NCBI RefSeq assembly: GCF_900108295.1
Contig: NZ_FNWK01000005.1
Span: 186,001-250,000, forward strand
Length of the DNA stretch: 64,000 nt
Direction: 5' to 3'
From: Sphingopyxis sp. YR583
GTDB taxonomy: Bacteria; Pseudomonadota; Alphaproteobacteria; Sphingomonadales; Sphingomonadaceae
Both the position numbers and the translations under genes were made by a program. Position 1 is the first letter of the stretch. The number at the start of each line of letters is the position of its first letter. Below are positions 19,009 to 28,980 of this stretch, piece after piece. Below the pieces are notes generated by a model that saw only the letters and a program-made list of their open reading frames with translations, made no database searches and had not been told where the DNA came from.

Positions 19009-21102
19009 TCAGGCCGCCTTTTTTGCCTGCCGATATTTGTGGAGCAGCGGTTCTGTGTAGCCCGATGGCTGCGTTACGCCTTCGAAAATCAGGGCGCGCG
19101 CCGCTTGATATGCGATGCCGTCGGGCGTCAGCTTTTCGTAAAGCGCGTCGCCAGCGTTCTGCGCATCGACCTTCGCCGCCATGCGCGCCAAGGCGGCATC
19201 GACCTGCTCGGCGGTGCAGACACCGTGGAGCAACCAGTTGGCGAGCGCCTGACTGGCGATGCGCAGCGTTGCACGGTCTTCCATCAGGCCGACATCGTCG
19301 ATGTCGGGCACCTTCGAACAGCCGACGCCCTGATCGATCCAGCGCACGACATAGCCGAGGATGCCCTGGCAATTATTGTCGAGCTCGCGGGTGATTTCGG
19401 CGTCGCTCCAGTTGCGGCCGGTCGCGACGGGGATGTTGAGCAGGCGGTCGAGCGAGGGCACTGCCTCGCCGGCGATCTCGCGCTGGCGGGCGAACACATC
19501 GACCTGATGATAGTGCAGCGCGTGGAGCGTCGCCGCGGTCGGCGACGGCACCCATGCGGTGTTCGCGCCCGATTTCGGGTGGCCGATCTTGGCGTCGAGC
19601 ATCGCACGCATCAGGTCGGGCATCGCCCACATGCCCTTGCCGATCTGCGCCTTGCCCGAAAGCCCGCAGGCAAGGCCGATGCGGACGTTGCGGTCCTCGT
19701 AGGATGCGATCCAGTCGCTCGCCTTCATCTCACCCTTCGGGATCATCGGGCCCGCGCGCATCGAGGTGTGGATCTCGTCGCCGGTGCGGTCGAGGAAGCC
19801 GGTGTTGATGAAGACGATGCGGTCCTTCACCGCTTCGATGCAGGCGGCGAGATTGGCGCTCGTGCGGCGCTCCTCGTCCATCACGCCGACCTTCATTGTG
19901 TGGCGCGCGAGGCCGAGCATATCCTCGACCGCGTCGAACAGGCGATTGGTGAAGCCGCACTCCTCCGGCCCGTGCTGCTTGGGCTTCACGATATAGATGC
20001 TGCCCGCGCGGCTGTTGGTCAGCGTGCCGAGGCCCTTCAAATCGTGGAGCGAACAGAGGCTGGTGATGACCGCATCGCAGAGCCCCTCGGGCGCTTCGGA
20101 GCCGTCGGCGAGCCGGATCATCGGCGTCGTCATCAGGTGGCCGACGTTGCGGACGAACATCACGCTGCGACCGTGGAGCAGGAAGGGCTCGCCCGACGGC
20201 GAAGTCCATTCGCGGTCGGCCTCCATCGCGCGCGTCACGGTTTGACCGCCCTTGGCGAAGCTTTCGACGAGGTCGCCGCGCATCAGGCCGAGCCAGTTGG
20301 TGTAGCCGAGCGCCTTGTCCTCGCCATCGACCGCGGCGACGCTGTCTTCGAGGTCGATGATCGTCGTCAGTGCGGCTTCGAGGATGACGTCGGCGATGCC
20401 GGCAGGGTCGGTCTGACCGATCGCACTCGCCGAATCGATCACCAGTTCGATGTGGAGGCCATTGTGCCGGAGCAGGATGCCGCCGGGCTTCGTGCCGACG
20501 CGTTGCGCGGGATCGGCGAGGATGAGATCGCCGCCCTGCCAGTCGGCCCAGCTTCCCGAGGCGAGCGGGGCCGCTTCGTCGAGGAACGCCTTGGCGCGCG
20601 CGATCACCGCAGCGCCGCGCGTCGCATCATAGCCGCCGGGCCGTGCCGGCGGCGCGTCGAGTGCGTCGGTTCCGTAGAGCGCATCGTAAAGGCTGCCCCA
20701 GCGCGCATTGGCGGCGTTGAGCGCGAAACGCGCGTTCAACGCGGGGACGACGAGCTGCGGACCGGCCATCGTCGCAATCTCGGGATCGACATTCTGCGTG
20801 CCGACCTGAAACGGTGCGGGTTCGGGGACGAGATAGCCGATGTCGGCGAGGAAAGCCCGATAGGCAGCAGGATCATGCGCCTGTCCGGCGCGCGCTTCAT
20901 GCCAGGCGTCGATCTGCGCCTGCAGATCCTCGCGCTTTGCCAGCAAGGCGGCATTCTCCGGCGCAAATTTGCCGAGCAGGCCCGCGAAATCGCTCCAGAA
21001 TTTACCGACATCGAGCCCCGTTCCCGGCAGCGCACGCTGCTCGATGAAATCGGCAAGACGCGAATCGACGGACAATCCGGAACGATCGAGATATTCAGTC
21101 AT
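19009..21102 (-). CDS. glcB: Malate synthase G
   Basis: A 697-residue glyoxylate-cycle enzyme that condenses glyoxylate with acetyl-CoA. Signature pieces include [20 protein letters not shown] (catalytic acidic residues), [36 protein letters not shown] and the acetyl-CoA-site region around [20 protein letters not shown]. Length is near the family norm of about 720. It is divergent from the small WYL-like gene across a 171-bp AT-richer gap. Confidence 0.96.
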   Translation of the reverse strand: MTEYLDRSGLSVDSRLADFIEQRALPGTGLDVGKFWSDFAGLLGKFAPENAALLAKREDLQAQIDAWHEARAGQAHDPAAYRAFLADIGYLVPEPAPFQVGTQNVDPEIATMAGPQLVVPALNARFALNAANARWGSLYDALYGTDALDAPPARPGGYDATRGAAVIARAKAFLDEAAPLASGSWADWQGGDLILADPAQRVGTKPGGILLRHNGLHIELVIDSASAIGQTDPAGIADVILEAALTTIIDLEDSVAAVDGEDKALGYTNWLGLMRGDLVESFAKGGQTVTRAMEADREWTSPSGEPFLLHGRSVMFVRNVGHLMTTPMIRLADGSEAPEGLCDAVITSLCSLHDLKGLGTLTNSRAGSIYIVKPKQHGPEECGFTNRLFDAVEDMLGLARHTMKVGVMDEERRTSANLAACIEAVKDRIVFINTGFLDRTGDEIHTSMRAGPMIPKGEMKASDWIASYEDRNVRIGLACGLSGKAQIGKGMWAMPDLMRAMLDAKIGHPKSGANTAWVPSPTAATLHALHYHQVDVFARQREIAGEAVPSLDRLLNIPVATGRNWSDAEITRELDNNCQGILGYVVRWIDQGVGCSKVPDIDDVGLMEDRATLRIASQALANWLLHGVCTAEQVDAALARMAAKVDAQNAGDALYEKLTPDGIAYQAARALIFEGVTQPSGYTEPLLHKYRQAKKAA

Positions 21103-21273
21103 GTAAGCACCCTCTGGTCGGCGCGGCTGCGCCAGTGAATCCGGGGAGGAAAGGGCCGCCGGGCTATGCCGCGATTGGTTTCAATTGGCAATGGAGCTTT
21201 CCAAACCCGTTCGTATATATTATGCTGCAACGCACAACATAATAAACTCTCCCCAAGAACGATCCTGGAAATC

Positions 21274-21573
21274 ATGGACGACACACGACTGAAACTGATG
21301 GAAGCCATCGCCCGCAAACGGCTGGTGACGGCGCAATATAATGGCCAGGTGCTGACGCTGGCTCCCCACCTGCTGTTCGAACGCCGCGGCGACCTGTTCG
21401 TCAGCGCGCTCAACCTCAACAAGAGCTGGCGGTCGGACGAAGATCCACGCCTCGGCCATTTCAAGCTCGGCGGCCTCGCATCGATCGAACTTAGCGAAGA
21501 CGAGTTCGATCCCCTTCCCGGCTTTGAACCCGCGCCGCCGCGCGAAGAAGACACCCCCCTCCTCGCGGTCTGA
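21274..21573 (+). CDS. Small WYL-like domain protein
   Basis: A 99-residue protein. Residues 5-60 (AIARKRLVTAQYNGQVLTLA, then PHLLFERRGDLFVSALNLN) follow the pattern of WYL domains, which bind ligands in transcription factors, but no DNA-binding domain is attached. The tail is acidic and proline-rich. The ATG at 21274 is preferred to an in-frame upstream start in the glcB promoter gap. The WYL assignment is by eye and tentative. Confidence 0.55.
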   Translation: MDDTRLKLMEAIARKRLVTAQYNGQVLTLAPHLLFERRGDLFVSALNLNKSWRSDEDPRLGHFKLGGLASIELSEDEFDPLPGFEPAPPREEDTPLLAV

Positions 21574-21591
21574 AATCAGGGCGGTCTGAAA

Positions 21592-22782
21592 TCAGGCAAC
21601 CCCGAGTGCTGGCGCCGGCGCCAGTTCGGCGATTGCGACGCGCACCTGATTCCGCCCGCTGGTCTTGGCACGGTAAAGCGCGGTGTCGGCGCGATGCAGC
21701 AGGTCGGGCAGATTTTCGTGCCGCATCGCCTGGGCCACGCCAAAAGAGGCGGTGAAGCGGCGATCGACGCCGAGTACCGGCAATTGCGCCGCCGCGAAGT
21801 CCGTGCGAACCGCCTCGGCATATAGGCGCCCGTCGGACAGCAGCGCCGCCGGCAACAGGACCGCAAATTCTTCGCCGCCGACGCGGCCGACGATGGCGTC
21901 GGACGGCGCGGCTTTGGACAGCATTGCCGCAAAATGCGCGATAACCCCGTCGCCCGCTGCGTGACCGAAGCTGTCGTTGATCTGCTTGAAATGGTCGAGG
22001 TCCGCCGCGATCATCACCATATCTTCGTCGCCGCGCTGAAGCGCCTCCTCGGCATGGCGTTCGAACCCGCGACGGTTCAGGACGCCCGATAGCGGATCGG
22101 TCTCCGATCGGGCGATCATCTCGGCCGTCGTGTCGCGCATCGTCACCAGCAGCATCACAAGGCCGGTCGCCATCAGCACGACAACGCTGCCGCTTTGCGA
22201 GATTGCCGCATAAGTCGTCGACATATAATCCTGCGGCGAGCGCCCCGTCCCCACCATCATCGCGAACAGCGGCTTCAGAAGATAGATCAGCGCCGAGACC
22301 GCCTGAAGCACGACCAGCAGCAGGTCGAGCGGCTGCCTACGTCCCGAGCGCCAGATCATGACGCCGAACAGCGCCTGCATGGCGAAATAGGGCAATTGAT
22401 AGAGCGTCAGACGCAATATCGAGCCATAGGCCATGCTGAAGATGACGGGCACCAAAAGAACAGTTGCGATCCAGATCGCCGTCATCGCGGTCCAAGGCGG
22501 CTCGACGCGATAATGGCGCGCGACCCCGATGAGCGCGAAACTGAGTGCCGAGAGAAAGACGAGGAAGATGCCGACGCTCGCAGGCACAGGGTCCGTCTGT
22601 TGCCGAAGCAGGAATTCCAGGCTGACGTTGACGATCCCCATGCCGCATCCGAGCGCAAGCCACCCGGCGCCGCGCGCCAGCCGGTTGGTTACGGCGACCA
22701 CGGCAAAGGCCACGGCAAAAATGCCGGCCACAGAGATATTGATGCCAAGAACAAAGGCAGCAGTCATCGACCCACTCATCAT
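21592..22782 (-). CDS. Membrane-bound diguanylate cyclase (GGDEF)
   Basis: A 396-residue protein: seven or so membrane segments over residues 1-220, then a GGDEF domain that makes cyclic di-GMP from GTP. The active-site motif RVGGEEFAVLLP is intact, as are the N-x-x-D metal region ADLDHFKQINDSFGHAAGD. The position of the inhibitory I-site (RxxD) reads APSD, so product inhibition through that site is unlikely. The input signal is unknown. Confidence 0.9.
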   Translation of the reverse strand: MMSGSMTAAFVLGINISVAGIFAVAFAVVAVTNRLARGAGWLALGCGMGIVNVSLEFLLRQQTDPVPASVGIFLVFLSALSFALIGVARHYRVEPPWTAMTAIWIATVLLVPVIFSMAYGSILRLTLYQLPYFAMQALFGVMIWRSGRRQPLDLLLVVLQAVSALIYLLKPLFAMMVGTGRSPQDYMSTTYAAISQSGSVVVLMATGLVMLLVTMRDTTAEMIARSETDPLSGVLNRRGFERHAEEALQRGDEDMVMIAADLDHFKQINDSFGHAAGDGVIAHFAAMLSKAAPSDAIVGRVGGEEFAVLLPAALLSDGRLYAEAVRTDFAAAQLPVLGVDRRFTASFGVAQAMRHENLPDLLHRADTALYRAKTSGRNQVRVAIAELAPAPALGVA

Positions 22783-22958
22783 CAGTCCGGGCAGCGTAGC
22801 GACGCTGTTCCGAACTTTCGGTTAATGCATTGCGATTCGGTGCAAATCACCCGCTCCTTACCCAAAGACGCGGCGCACGGCAGTGACTTGCTGCACAGCG
22901 AAGACAAAATAGCCGGCCGGGGGTGCAAAAGCCGCTCGCCGCTCGCTATAGCCCAAGC

Positions 22959-24170
22959 ATGGCCAATCTTACCGCAACCGAAAATGCCGCACTCGAACGC
23001 GCTGCCGACGCGCCGATGCTGGCGCAGGTCGAGACATGGGCAGCGATCAACAGCGGCACCGGCAATCTGGCGGGATTGAAGACCGTCGCGGGCAAATTGG
23101 CCGATGCTTTTGCGGTGCTACCGGGCGATGTCCGGCTCGTCGCCGCCGATCCGGTCGAAAGCGTCGACAGCGCGGGCACCGTCAACATAATCCAGCGCGG
23201 CGACCATCTGCATGTGCGCGTGCGGCCCGAGGCGCCGGTCCAGTTGCTGCTGACCGGACATATGGACACGGTGTTCGCCGCCGATCATCCGTTCCAGACG
23301 CTGAGATGGCTGGAGGACGGCGTCCTCAACGGCCCCGGCACCGCCGATATGAAGGCGGGTATTTCGGTGATCCTAGCGGCGCTCACCGCGCTCGAAACCT
23401 CGCCGCTCGCCAGCCGCGTCGGTTATGACGTGATGATCAACAGCGACGAGGAAACGGGAAGCCAGGCATCGGCGCGGCTGATCGCCGAGCTGGCGAAGGG
23501 CAAGACCGCCGCGCTGACCTATGAACCCGCGCTGCCCGATGGCACGCTCGCCGGGGCGCGGCCGGGCAGCGGCAATTTCTCGGTCGTTGTTCATGGCCGC
23601 GCCGCACATGCCGGGCGCAATCCGCAGGACGGGCGCAACGCGCTGCTCGCCGCCGCCGATCTTGCGCTGCGCCTCGGCGCGCTCAAATCCGATACGCTGA
23701 AGGTCAACCCCGCGAAGATCGACGGCGGCGGACCGAATAATATCGTCCCCGATCAGGCGATCCTGCGCGTCAACATGCGCCCCATGACCCCCGATGCGAT
23801 GGCGGCGGCCGAAGCGGCATTGCGCGATACGATCGCCGCGATCTCACGCGAGCATGATGTGCATTGCCACGTCCATGGCGGCTTCAACCGTCCGCCCAAG
23901 CCGGTCGATGCCGCCGCGACGCGCCTGTTCGAGCTGGTGCGCGACTGCGGCGCGGCGCTCGGCCTGCCGCCGATCAGCTGGAGCGCGACCGGCGGCGTGT
24001 GCGACGGCAACAATATCGCGGCGTGCGGCGTTCCCGTGGTCGACACCATGGGCCCGCGCGGCGGCGCAATCCATTCGTCGGACGAATTTCTGATCGTCGA
24101 CAGCCTCGCCGAACGGGCCAAGCTGTCGGCCCTAACCATGACAAGAATAGCGGAACGGGGGACTGTGTGA
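22959..24170 (+). CDS. M20 family metallo-hydrolase in the ast operon
   Basis: A 403-residue zinc peptidase/deacylase. Metal ligands are visible in LTGHMDTVFA, GPGTADMKAG, NSDEETGS and GAIHSSDEF, and the dimerisation region is intact. It resembles carboxypeptidase G2 / ArgE / DapE. Its stop overlaps the astA start by 4 nt, so it belongs to the arginine-succinylation operon, where it might remove succinyl groups. An in-frame GTG 36 nt upstream is an alternative start. Confidence 0.87.
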   Translation: MANLTATENAALERAADAPMLAQVETWAAINSGTGNLAGLKTVAGKLADAFAVLPGDVRLVAADPVESVDSAGTVNIIQRGDHLHVRVRPEAPVQLLLTGHMDTVFAADHPFQTLRWLEDGVLNGPGTADMKAGISVILAALTALETSPLASRVGYDVMINSDEETGSQASARLIAELAKGKTAALTYEPALPDGTLAGARPGSGNFSVVVHGRAAHAGRNPQDGRNALLAAADLALRLGALKSDTLKVNPAKIDGGGPNNIVPDQAILRVNMRPMTPDAMAAAEAALRDTIAAISREHDVHCHVHGGFNRPPKPVDAAATRLFELVRDCGAALGLPPISWSATGGVCDGNNIAACGVPVVDTMGPRGGAIHSSDEFLIVDSLAERAKLSALTMTRIAERGTV

Positions 24171-25168
24171 ATTATGTGATCCGGGCGGCCAAGCCGGGCG
24201 ACCTGCAAAGCATTTACGAGATGGCGAAGCTGACCGGTGGCGGCTTTACCAATCTGCCCCCCGACAAGAAGGCGCTGTCGGCGAAGCTCGAACGCACCGA
24301 GGCGTCGTTCGCGAGCGACAAGGATTATCCGTCGGACGAGCTGTACCTGCTGGTACTCGAAGATATGGATAGCGGCGAAGTGCGCGGCACCTGCCAGATT
24401 TTCGGTCAGGTCGGCCAGCGCTGGCCCTTTTATTCCTATCGCATCGGCACCGACAGCAAGCATAGCGAGCAGCTCGACCGCACGTTCCACGCACAGGTGC
24501 TGATGCTGAGCAACGACCTCAACGGCGCGTCCGAAGTCGGGGGCCTGTTCCTGCACCCCGCGGCGCGCGCCGGCGGGCTGGGGCTGTTGCTCGCGCGATC
24601 GCGCTACCTGTTCATCGCGCGGCACCGCGCACGCTTCGGCGACCGCATCCTCGCCGAACTGCGCGGGGTGATCGACGAGGCGGGCGGGTCGCCTTTCTGG
24701 GACGGCGTCGCGGGCAAATTCTTTGGCATGAATTTCCAGGAAGCCGACCAGTTCAACGCGGTCCACGGCAACCAGTTCATCGCCGACCTGATGCCCAAGC
24801 ACCCCGTCTATATCGCGATGCTGGGCGATCATGCGCGCAGCGTCATCGGTGTGCCCCACCCGACCGGCCGCGCCGCGATGCGCATGCTGGAGAATGAGGG
24901 CTTCGCATTCGAAAATTATGTCGACATCTTCGACGGCGGCCCGACGATGACCGCACGCACCGATCAGGTCGCGAGCGTTCGCAACGCCAAGCATATCGAA
25001 ATTTCGGCGATCGCCGAGACGGGCGACGATGCGCTGGTCGCGACGGGGCAGCTTGCCGATTTCCGCTGCTGTTTCGGCAAGGTCGGCGCGGGTTCGACGA
25101 TCGACAGCGAGGCCGCGAAATTGCTGGGCGTCGGCAAGGGCGCCGAGGTCAGCTGGATCGGCCGCTGA
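24167..25168 (+). CDS. astA: Arginine N-succinyltransferase
   Basis: A 333-residue enzyme that transfers succinate from succinyl-CoA to arginine, the first step of the AST pathway. The start is the GTG at 24167, overlapping the upstream stop as GTGA, and reads MNYVIRAAKPGDLQSIYEMA. Family pieces include SEVGGLFLHPAARAGGLGLL, FWDGVAGKFFGMNFQEAD and LMPKHPVYIAML. astB follows after 1 nt. Confidence 0.95.
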   Translation: MNYVIRAAKPGDLQSIYEMAKLTGGGFTNLPPDKKALSAKLERTEASFASDKDYPSDELYLLVLEDMDSGEVRGTCQIFGQVGQRWPFYSYRIGTDSKHSEQLDRTFHAQVLMLSNDLNGASEVGGLFLHPAARAGGLGLLLARSRYLFIARHRARFGDRILAELRGVIDEAGGSPFWDGVAGKFFGMNFQEADQFNAVHGNQFIADLMPKHPVYIAMLGDHARSVIGVPHPTGRAAMRMLENEGFAFENYVDIFDGGPTMTARTDQVASVRNAKHIEISAIAETGDDALVATGQLADFRCCFGKVGAGSTIDSEAAKLLGVGKGAEVSWIGR

Positions 25169-25169
25169 C

Positions 25170-26420
25170 ATGCTCACCGAAATCAATTTCGACGGGATCA
25201 TCGGCCCGAGCCACAATTATGCGGGGCTGAGCCGCGGCAATATCGCGTCGGCGAACAATGCGGGCGATGTCTCGCAGCCGCGCGCCGCGGCGTTGCAGGG
25301 CATCGAGAAGATGCGCCACAATCTGGCGCTTGGCTTGCCCCAGGGCTTCTTCATGCCGCTCGATCGCCCCGATGCGCCATGGCTGAAAACGCTCGGTACG
25401 ACGCCCGAGGATGCCGAGGGACATTTACGCGCGCAGGCCTGGTCGGCATCGTCGATGTGGGCCGCCAACGCCGCGACGGTTTCCCCAGCCCCCGACAGCG
25501 CCGACGGCAAATGCCATCTGACGGTCGCGAACCTCGTCACCATGCCGCACCGCAGCCACGAATGGCCGGGCACGCTCGCGCAGCTTCGCCTTGCCTTCGC
25601 GCACCCTGCCTTTGCGGTTCACGCCCCCGTCCCGGCGCCGTTCGGCGACGAGGGCGCGGCGAACCATATGCGGCTGTGCAGCGGGCATGATGGGCAAGGC
25701 GTCGAAATCTTCGTCTATGGGTTAAGTGGCGGACGTTTTCCGGCGCGCCAGCATCTCGACGCGTCGAAGGCGATCGCCCGCAACCACGGGCTCGATCCTG
25801 CGCGCACGCTCTTCATCCGGCAGTCGGACACCGCGATCCAGGGCGGCGCGTTCCACAATGATGTCGTCGCGGTCGCGAACGAGCATGTGCTGTTCACCCA
25901 CGAAACCGCGTTCGAGGATCGCGACGCGGCGCACGCCGAAATCCGGGCCGCCTTCCCTGCCGTCGAGATCGTCGAGGTTCCCGCCAGCGCGGTGAGCCTG
26001 CCCGACGCGATCAAATCCTATCTGTTCAACGCGCAGCTCGTCAGCCTGCCCGATGGCGGCGGCATGGGACTGGTGCTGCCGACCGAGGCGCAGGATACGT
26101 CGACGGTGTGGAACTGGCTGGAGGCGCATGTAGCGGGCAACGGCCCGATCCGCCGGCTGTTGCCGGTCAACGTGCGCCAGTCGATGGCGAACGGCGGCGG
26201 GCCGGCGTGCCTGCGGCTGCGCGTCGTGGCCGATCCGGCAACCGTCGATCCGCGCTTCATGGCCGACGAAGCGAAGCTCGACCGGATTGCGGAGGTGGTG
26301 GCGAAGCACTGGCCGGAGGGGATCGCACCCGGCGACCTTGCCTCGACCGCGCTGGCGAACGAGGTGCGCGCGGCGCGCGCGGCGCTACTGCAGGCGCTCG
26401 ACCTCGGCGAGTTGGGCTGA
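25170..26420 (+). CDS. astB: N-succinylarginine dihydrolase
   Basis: A 416-residue enzyme that hydrolyses succinylarginine to succinylornithine, CO2 and ammonia. The start EINFDGIIGPSHNYAGLSRG and motifs NLVTMPHRSHEWPGTLAQLR, GAFHNDVVAVANEHVLFTHE and MANGGGPACLRLRVV are typical; the catalytic histidines and cysteine are in these segments. It follows astA by 1 nt. astC, astD and astE are not in the window. Confidence 0.96.
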   Translation: MLTEINFDGIIGPSHNYAGLSRGNIASANNAGDVSQPRAAALQGIEKMRHNLALGLPQGFFMPLDRPDAPWLKTLGTTPEDAEGHLRAQAWSASSMWAANAATVSPAPDSADGKCHLTVANLVTMPHRSHEWPGTLAQLRLAFAHPAFAVHAPVPAPFGDEGAANHMRLCSGHDGQGVEIFVYGLSGGRFPARQHLDASKAIARNHGLDPARTLFIRQSDTAIQGGAFHNDVVAVANEHVLFTHETAFEDRDAAHAEIRAAFPAVEIVEVPASAVSLPDAIKSYLFNAQLVSLPDGGGMGLVLPTEAQDTSTVWNWLEAHVAGNGPIRRLLPVNVRQSMANGGGPACLRLRVVADPATVDPRFMADEAKLDRIAEVVAKHWPEGIAPGDLASTALANEVRAARAALLQALDLGELG

Positions 26421-26426
26421 AGCCGC

Positions 26427-27092
26427 TTGCAGGTTCGCGAACTGATCGACACGGCGCGGATTCCGGGAGGCGACGAGCTGCGCCTGTACCGGCGCGGCAG
26501 CGATTTCATCATCGTGATCGGCGGCAACGAGCTGATGAACAGCCGGATGAGCGGATCGGAGGAGGCGCTCGCGGTGATGAGCTGCGATCGCCTGCGAAAT
26601 CCGGACGAGGCGCATCTGCTGATCGGCGGCTATGGCATGGGCTTCACCCTGCGCGCGGCGCTGCTGGCACTCGGCCCGAAGGCACGGGTCACGGTGGCCG
26701 AGCTGGTTCCCGCGATCATCGACTGGGCACGCAGACCGATGGCGGAGCTGGCCGCCGGATGCCTCGACGATCCGCGTGTCGAACTGGTCATCGACGATGT
26801 GGCAGCGGCGATCCGCGCCGGACGTGGCCGCTACGACGCGATCCTGCTGGACGTCGACAACGGCCCCGACGGACTGGTCCGTCAGGCGAACGATGGCATC
26901 TATTCGGCCGCAGGGCTCGCCTCGGCCAAGGCGGCGCTGCGCCCTGGCGGCGTCCTCGCCATATGGTCTGCGGCGCCCGATCCACGCTTCACGCGGCGGC
27001 TGATAACAGCGGGATTCCGCGTCGACGAGGTCACGGTACGCGCGCGAAGCAATGGCAAGGGCCCGCGGCACACGATCTGGTTTGCGAGATGA
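26427..27092 (+). CDS. Spermidine-synthase-like methyltransferase-fold protein
   Basis: A 221-residue protein read from a TTG start 6 nt after astB. The Rossmann-like region LLIGGYGMGFTLRAALLALG, the acidic strand end VTVAELVPAIIDWAR and ILLDVDNGPDGLV follow the spermidine-synthase pattern. The usual tetramerisation domain is absent. Polyamine synthesis is therefore uncertain. Position at the end of the ast operon hints at nitrogen or polyamine metabolism, by inference only. Confidence 0.78.
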   Translation: MQVRELIDTARIPGGDELRLYRRGSDFIIVIGGNELMNSRMSGSEEALAVMSCDRLRNPDEAHLLIGGYGMGFTLRAALLALGPKARVTVAELVPAIIDWARRPMAELAAGCLDDPRVELVIDDVAAAIRAGRGRYDAILLDVDNGPDGLVRQANDGIYSAAGLASAKAALRPGGVLAIWSAAPDPRFTRRLITAGFRVDEVTVRARSNGKGPRHTIWFAR

Positions 27093-27099
27093 TGGAGGC

Positions 27100-27121
27100 G
27101 GGAAGCAGACGGCCGCTTCCC
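27100..27121. terminator. Hairpin between convergent genes
   Basis: Arms GGGAAGC (27100-27106) and GCTTCCC (27115-27121) with an 8-nt loop lie between two convergent stop codons, in a position fit for a shared terminator. The stem is only 7 bp and no long T-tract follows. Confidence 0.45.
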
Positions 27122-27140
27122 ACCCAATATAAGCCGCGCC

Positions 27141-27887
27141 TTAATCCGCCGTTTTCGGCAACGGCCCGTTGATCGACGTCGCGCGGCGTAAATTCTCCAT
27201 GCCCGGAAGCGGATCGGCCGGCGGCAGTTCGAATGGCTTCGGCATCGGCGGCGGTTCGCTGAGCCGGTCGGCGAACAGCAGCCTGCCCGGCCCGAGCTTG
27301 TACAGGATCATCGGCAGCAGCTCTTCGCCGAAGACGAAACAGCCTTCGCTGCGCCCGAGCTTGCCCTGCGTCGCGATCAGCGCCGGATCGGCATACCAGG
27401 CGCCATGCACGACGATCGCGCGCTGGTCGGCGGTATAATTATCGGGCTCCAGCCCCGCGAGCCGCATCGACGACCCGTTGGCGCCCCAATAATAATCGCT
27501 GGTGCGATAGGCGCCGCGCGAGGTCGCAAGGCTGCCCATACGGTTGGAGAAATTCTTGAGCCAGCCGTCGTGCTGCGGATCCGACCCGCGCCCGTGCGTG
27601 ACGGGGAACATCTCGACCTTGCCCGCGACCATATCGACCAGCGCAAAGCGCGGCCGCGACGACGGCAGGCCGAAATCGACGACCCCGACGCGATCCGATT
27701 GCGGGATATTCCGCCCCTGCATCGCAAGCTGTTTTTTCGCGATGGCGATATAATCGACCGGCGGCGGCAAAGGCGCCACCGGCTGCTGAATCCAGTTCGG
27801 GAGTTGCGCGCGCGCCGAGGTGGCGGCCAAGGCCCCCGCTCCAGCGATCCCGGCCAGCAACGCCCTTCGATCGATCAATTCATTCAC
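27141..27887 (-). CDS. Murein L,D-transpeptidase catalytic domain protein (YkuD_2-like)
   Basis: A 248-residue exported protein. The N-terminus IDRRALLAGIAGAGALAATS has a twin-arginine-like signal ending SARAQ. The catalytic domain includes VVDFGLPSSRPRFALVDM, HGRGSDP and the Cys motif GRSEGCFVF, matching the YkuD_2 group. It may act on peptidoglycan in the periplasm. It converges with the methyltransferase-like gene and stands alone. Confidence 0.85.
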   Translation of the reverse strand: MNELIDRRALLAGIAGAGALAATSARAQLPNWIQQPVAPLPPPVDYIAIAKKQLAMQGRNIPQSDRVGVVDFGLPSSRPRFALVDMVAGKVEMFPVTHGRGSDPQHDGWLKNFSNRMGSLATSRGAYRTSDYYWGANGSSMRLAGLEPDNYTADQRAIVVHGAWYADPALIATQGKLGRSEGCFVFGEELLPMILYKLGPGRLLFADRLSEPPPMPKPFELPPADPLPGMENLRRATSINGPLPKTAD

Positions 27888-28055
27888 TTGAACAACAACC
27901 CCGCATCGGCCGCCTATTGGCGGTCCCTACGATCCTGCATGTCGTATTCGGGCCGCGAAAGGCAAGCTGGTAGTTCCCCTTCATGCGGGAAGATGTGCCA
28001 TATATGCCATGAATAGCGGGTTTACGCTGCTGTAAGCTCCCGTTAGGGCGGAGCC

Positions 28056-28400
28056 ATGAACGCGACCATCTGGCATAATCCCGCTTGCGGCACCTCGCGC
28101 AAGACGCTGGCGATCCTTCAGGAAACCCCGGGCGTCGAACTGACCGTCATCGAATATCTCAAAAACCCGTACAGCGCCGACAAGCTGCGCCAGCTGTTCA
28201 AGGACGCGGGTATCACCGCGCGCGACGCGCTCCGCCTGCGCGGTACCGATGCCGAAGAGCGCGGCCTCAAAGAGGCGAGCGACGATGAAATCATCGCCGC
28301 GATGGCGGCGAACCCCGCCTATGTCGAACGTCCGATCGTCGAGACCGATAAGGGCATAAGGCTGTGCCGCCCGCAGGACCGGGTACACGAAATTCTCTGA
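28056..28400 (+). CDS. arsC: ArsC-family reductase (glutaredoxin-dependent type)
   Basis: A 114-residue thioredoxin-fold protein with the catalytic cysteine in IWHNPACGTSRKTLA and the conserved region VIEYLKNPYSADKLRQLF. VERPIVETDKGIRLCRPQDR supplies the typical C-terminal motif. Family members reduce arsenate with glutathione and glutaredoxin. No ars operon genes are adjacent, so a housekeeping role of the YfgD/Spx-like kind is also possible. Confidence 0.88.
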   Translation: MNATIWHNPACGTSRKTLAILQETPGVELTVIEYLKNPYSADKLRQLFKDAGITARDALRLRGTDAEERGLKEASDDEIIAAMAANPAYVERPIVETDKGIRLCRPQDRVHEIL

Positions 28401-28402
28401 CC

Positions 28403-28924
28403 TCAGCCCGGAGGTATAGCGAGCGTGCTGCCCGCCTTGACGCGGTCGAGCGCGACCAATGTGCGGAAGTTGCCGACGAGGTCGCTTTCGGAAAATATCC
28501 GGCGCGTCAGCGCTTCATATTCGCGCATGTCGCGGCAGATGATGACGAGAACGAAGCTCACGCCGCCGGTGGCATAATAGACCTGCTGCACCGCGGGCTC
28601 CCCGGCGAATAGCGCCTTGGCCTTGTCGACCGTCGCGGCGCGCTCGTCGCACAGATGCACTTCGACGATGGCGGTGATCGCGAGCGACAGCGCTTCGGGC
28701 GAAATCACCGCAACATTGCGCTCGATCACCCCGGCGGCCTCCATCGCCGCGATCCGGCGCTGAACCGCCGCGGCCGACAGATTGACGGCCTCGGCAATCC
28801 GGCGCTGCGGTGTCTTGTTGTCGTGCTGGACGATGCGAAGAATCGCGCGATCGAAATCATCGAGTCCCCGGCCCGCGCGAGTGGATGATCCGGACACTGC
28901 CATTCCTCCGAGCCATTGTTGCAT
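28403..28924 (-). CDS. Lrp/AsnC family transcriptional regulator
   Basis: A 173-residue regulator. An AsnC-type helix-turn-helix (RRIAEAVNLSAAAVQRRIAA) at about residues 40-60 is followed by a RAM ligand-binding domain (AIVEVHLCDERAATVDKAKA). It converges closely with arsC and is divergent from the EamA exporter across a 56-bp gap, so the exporter promoter is its likely target. An alternative ATG lies 7 codons downstream. Confidence 0.9.
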   Translation of the reverse strand: MQQWLGGMAVSGSSTRAGRGLDDFDRAILRIVQHDNKTPQRRIAEAVNLSAAAVQRRIAAMEAAGVIERNVAVISPEALSLAITAIVEVHLCDERAATVDKAKALFAGEPAVQQVYYATGGVSFVLVIICRDMREYEALTRRIFSESDLVGNFRTLVALDRVKAGSTLAIPPG

Positions 28925-28980
28925 CTTTGCGCCCCAGATTGCGCGCTCAACCCGGATAAACGAGATTATTCCCCGTCGTC

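Noticed and set aside
16760..19060. A 766-codon plus-strand frame over the GMC, DJ-1 and downstream genes
   Set aside because: It spans several genes of known family on the minus strand and has shadow-type composition.
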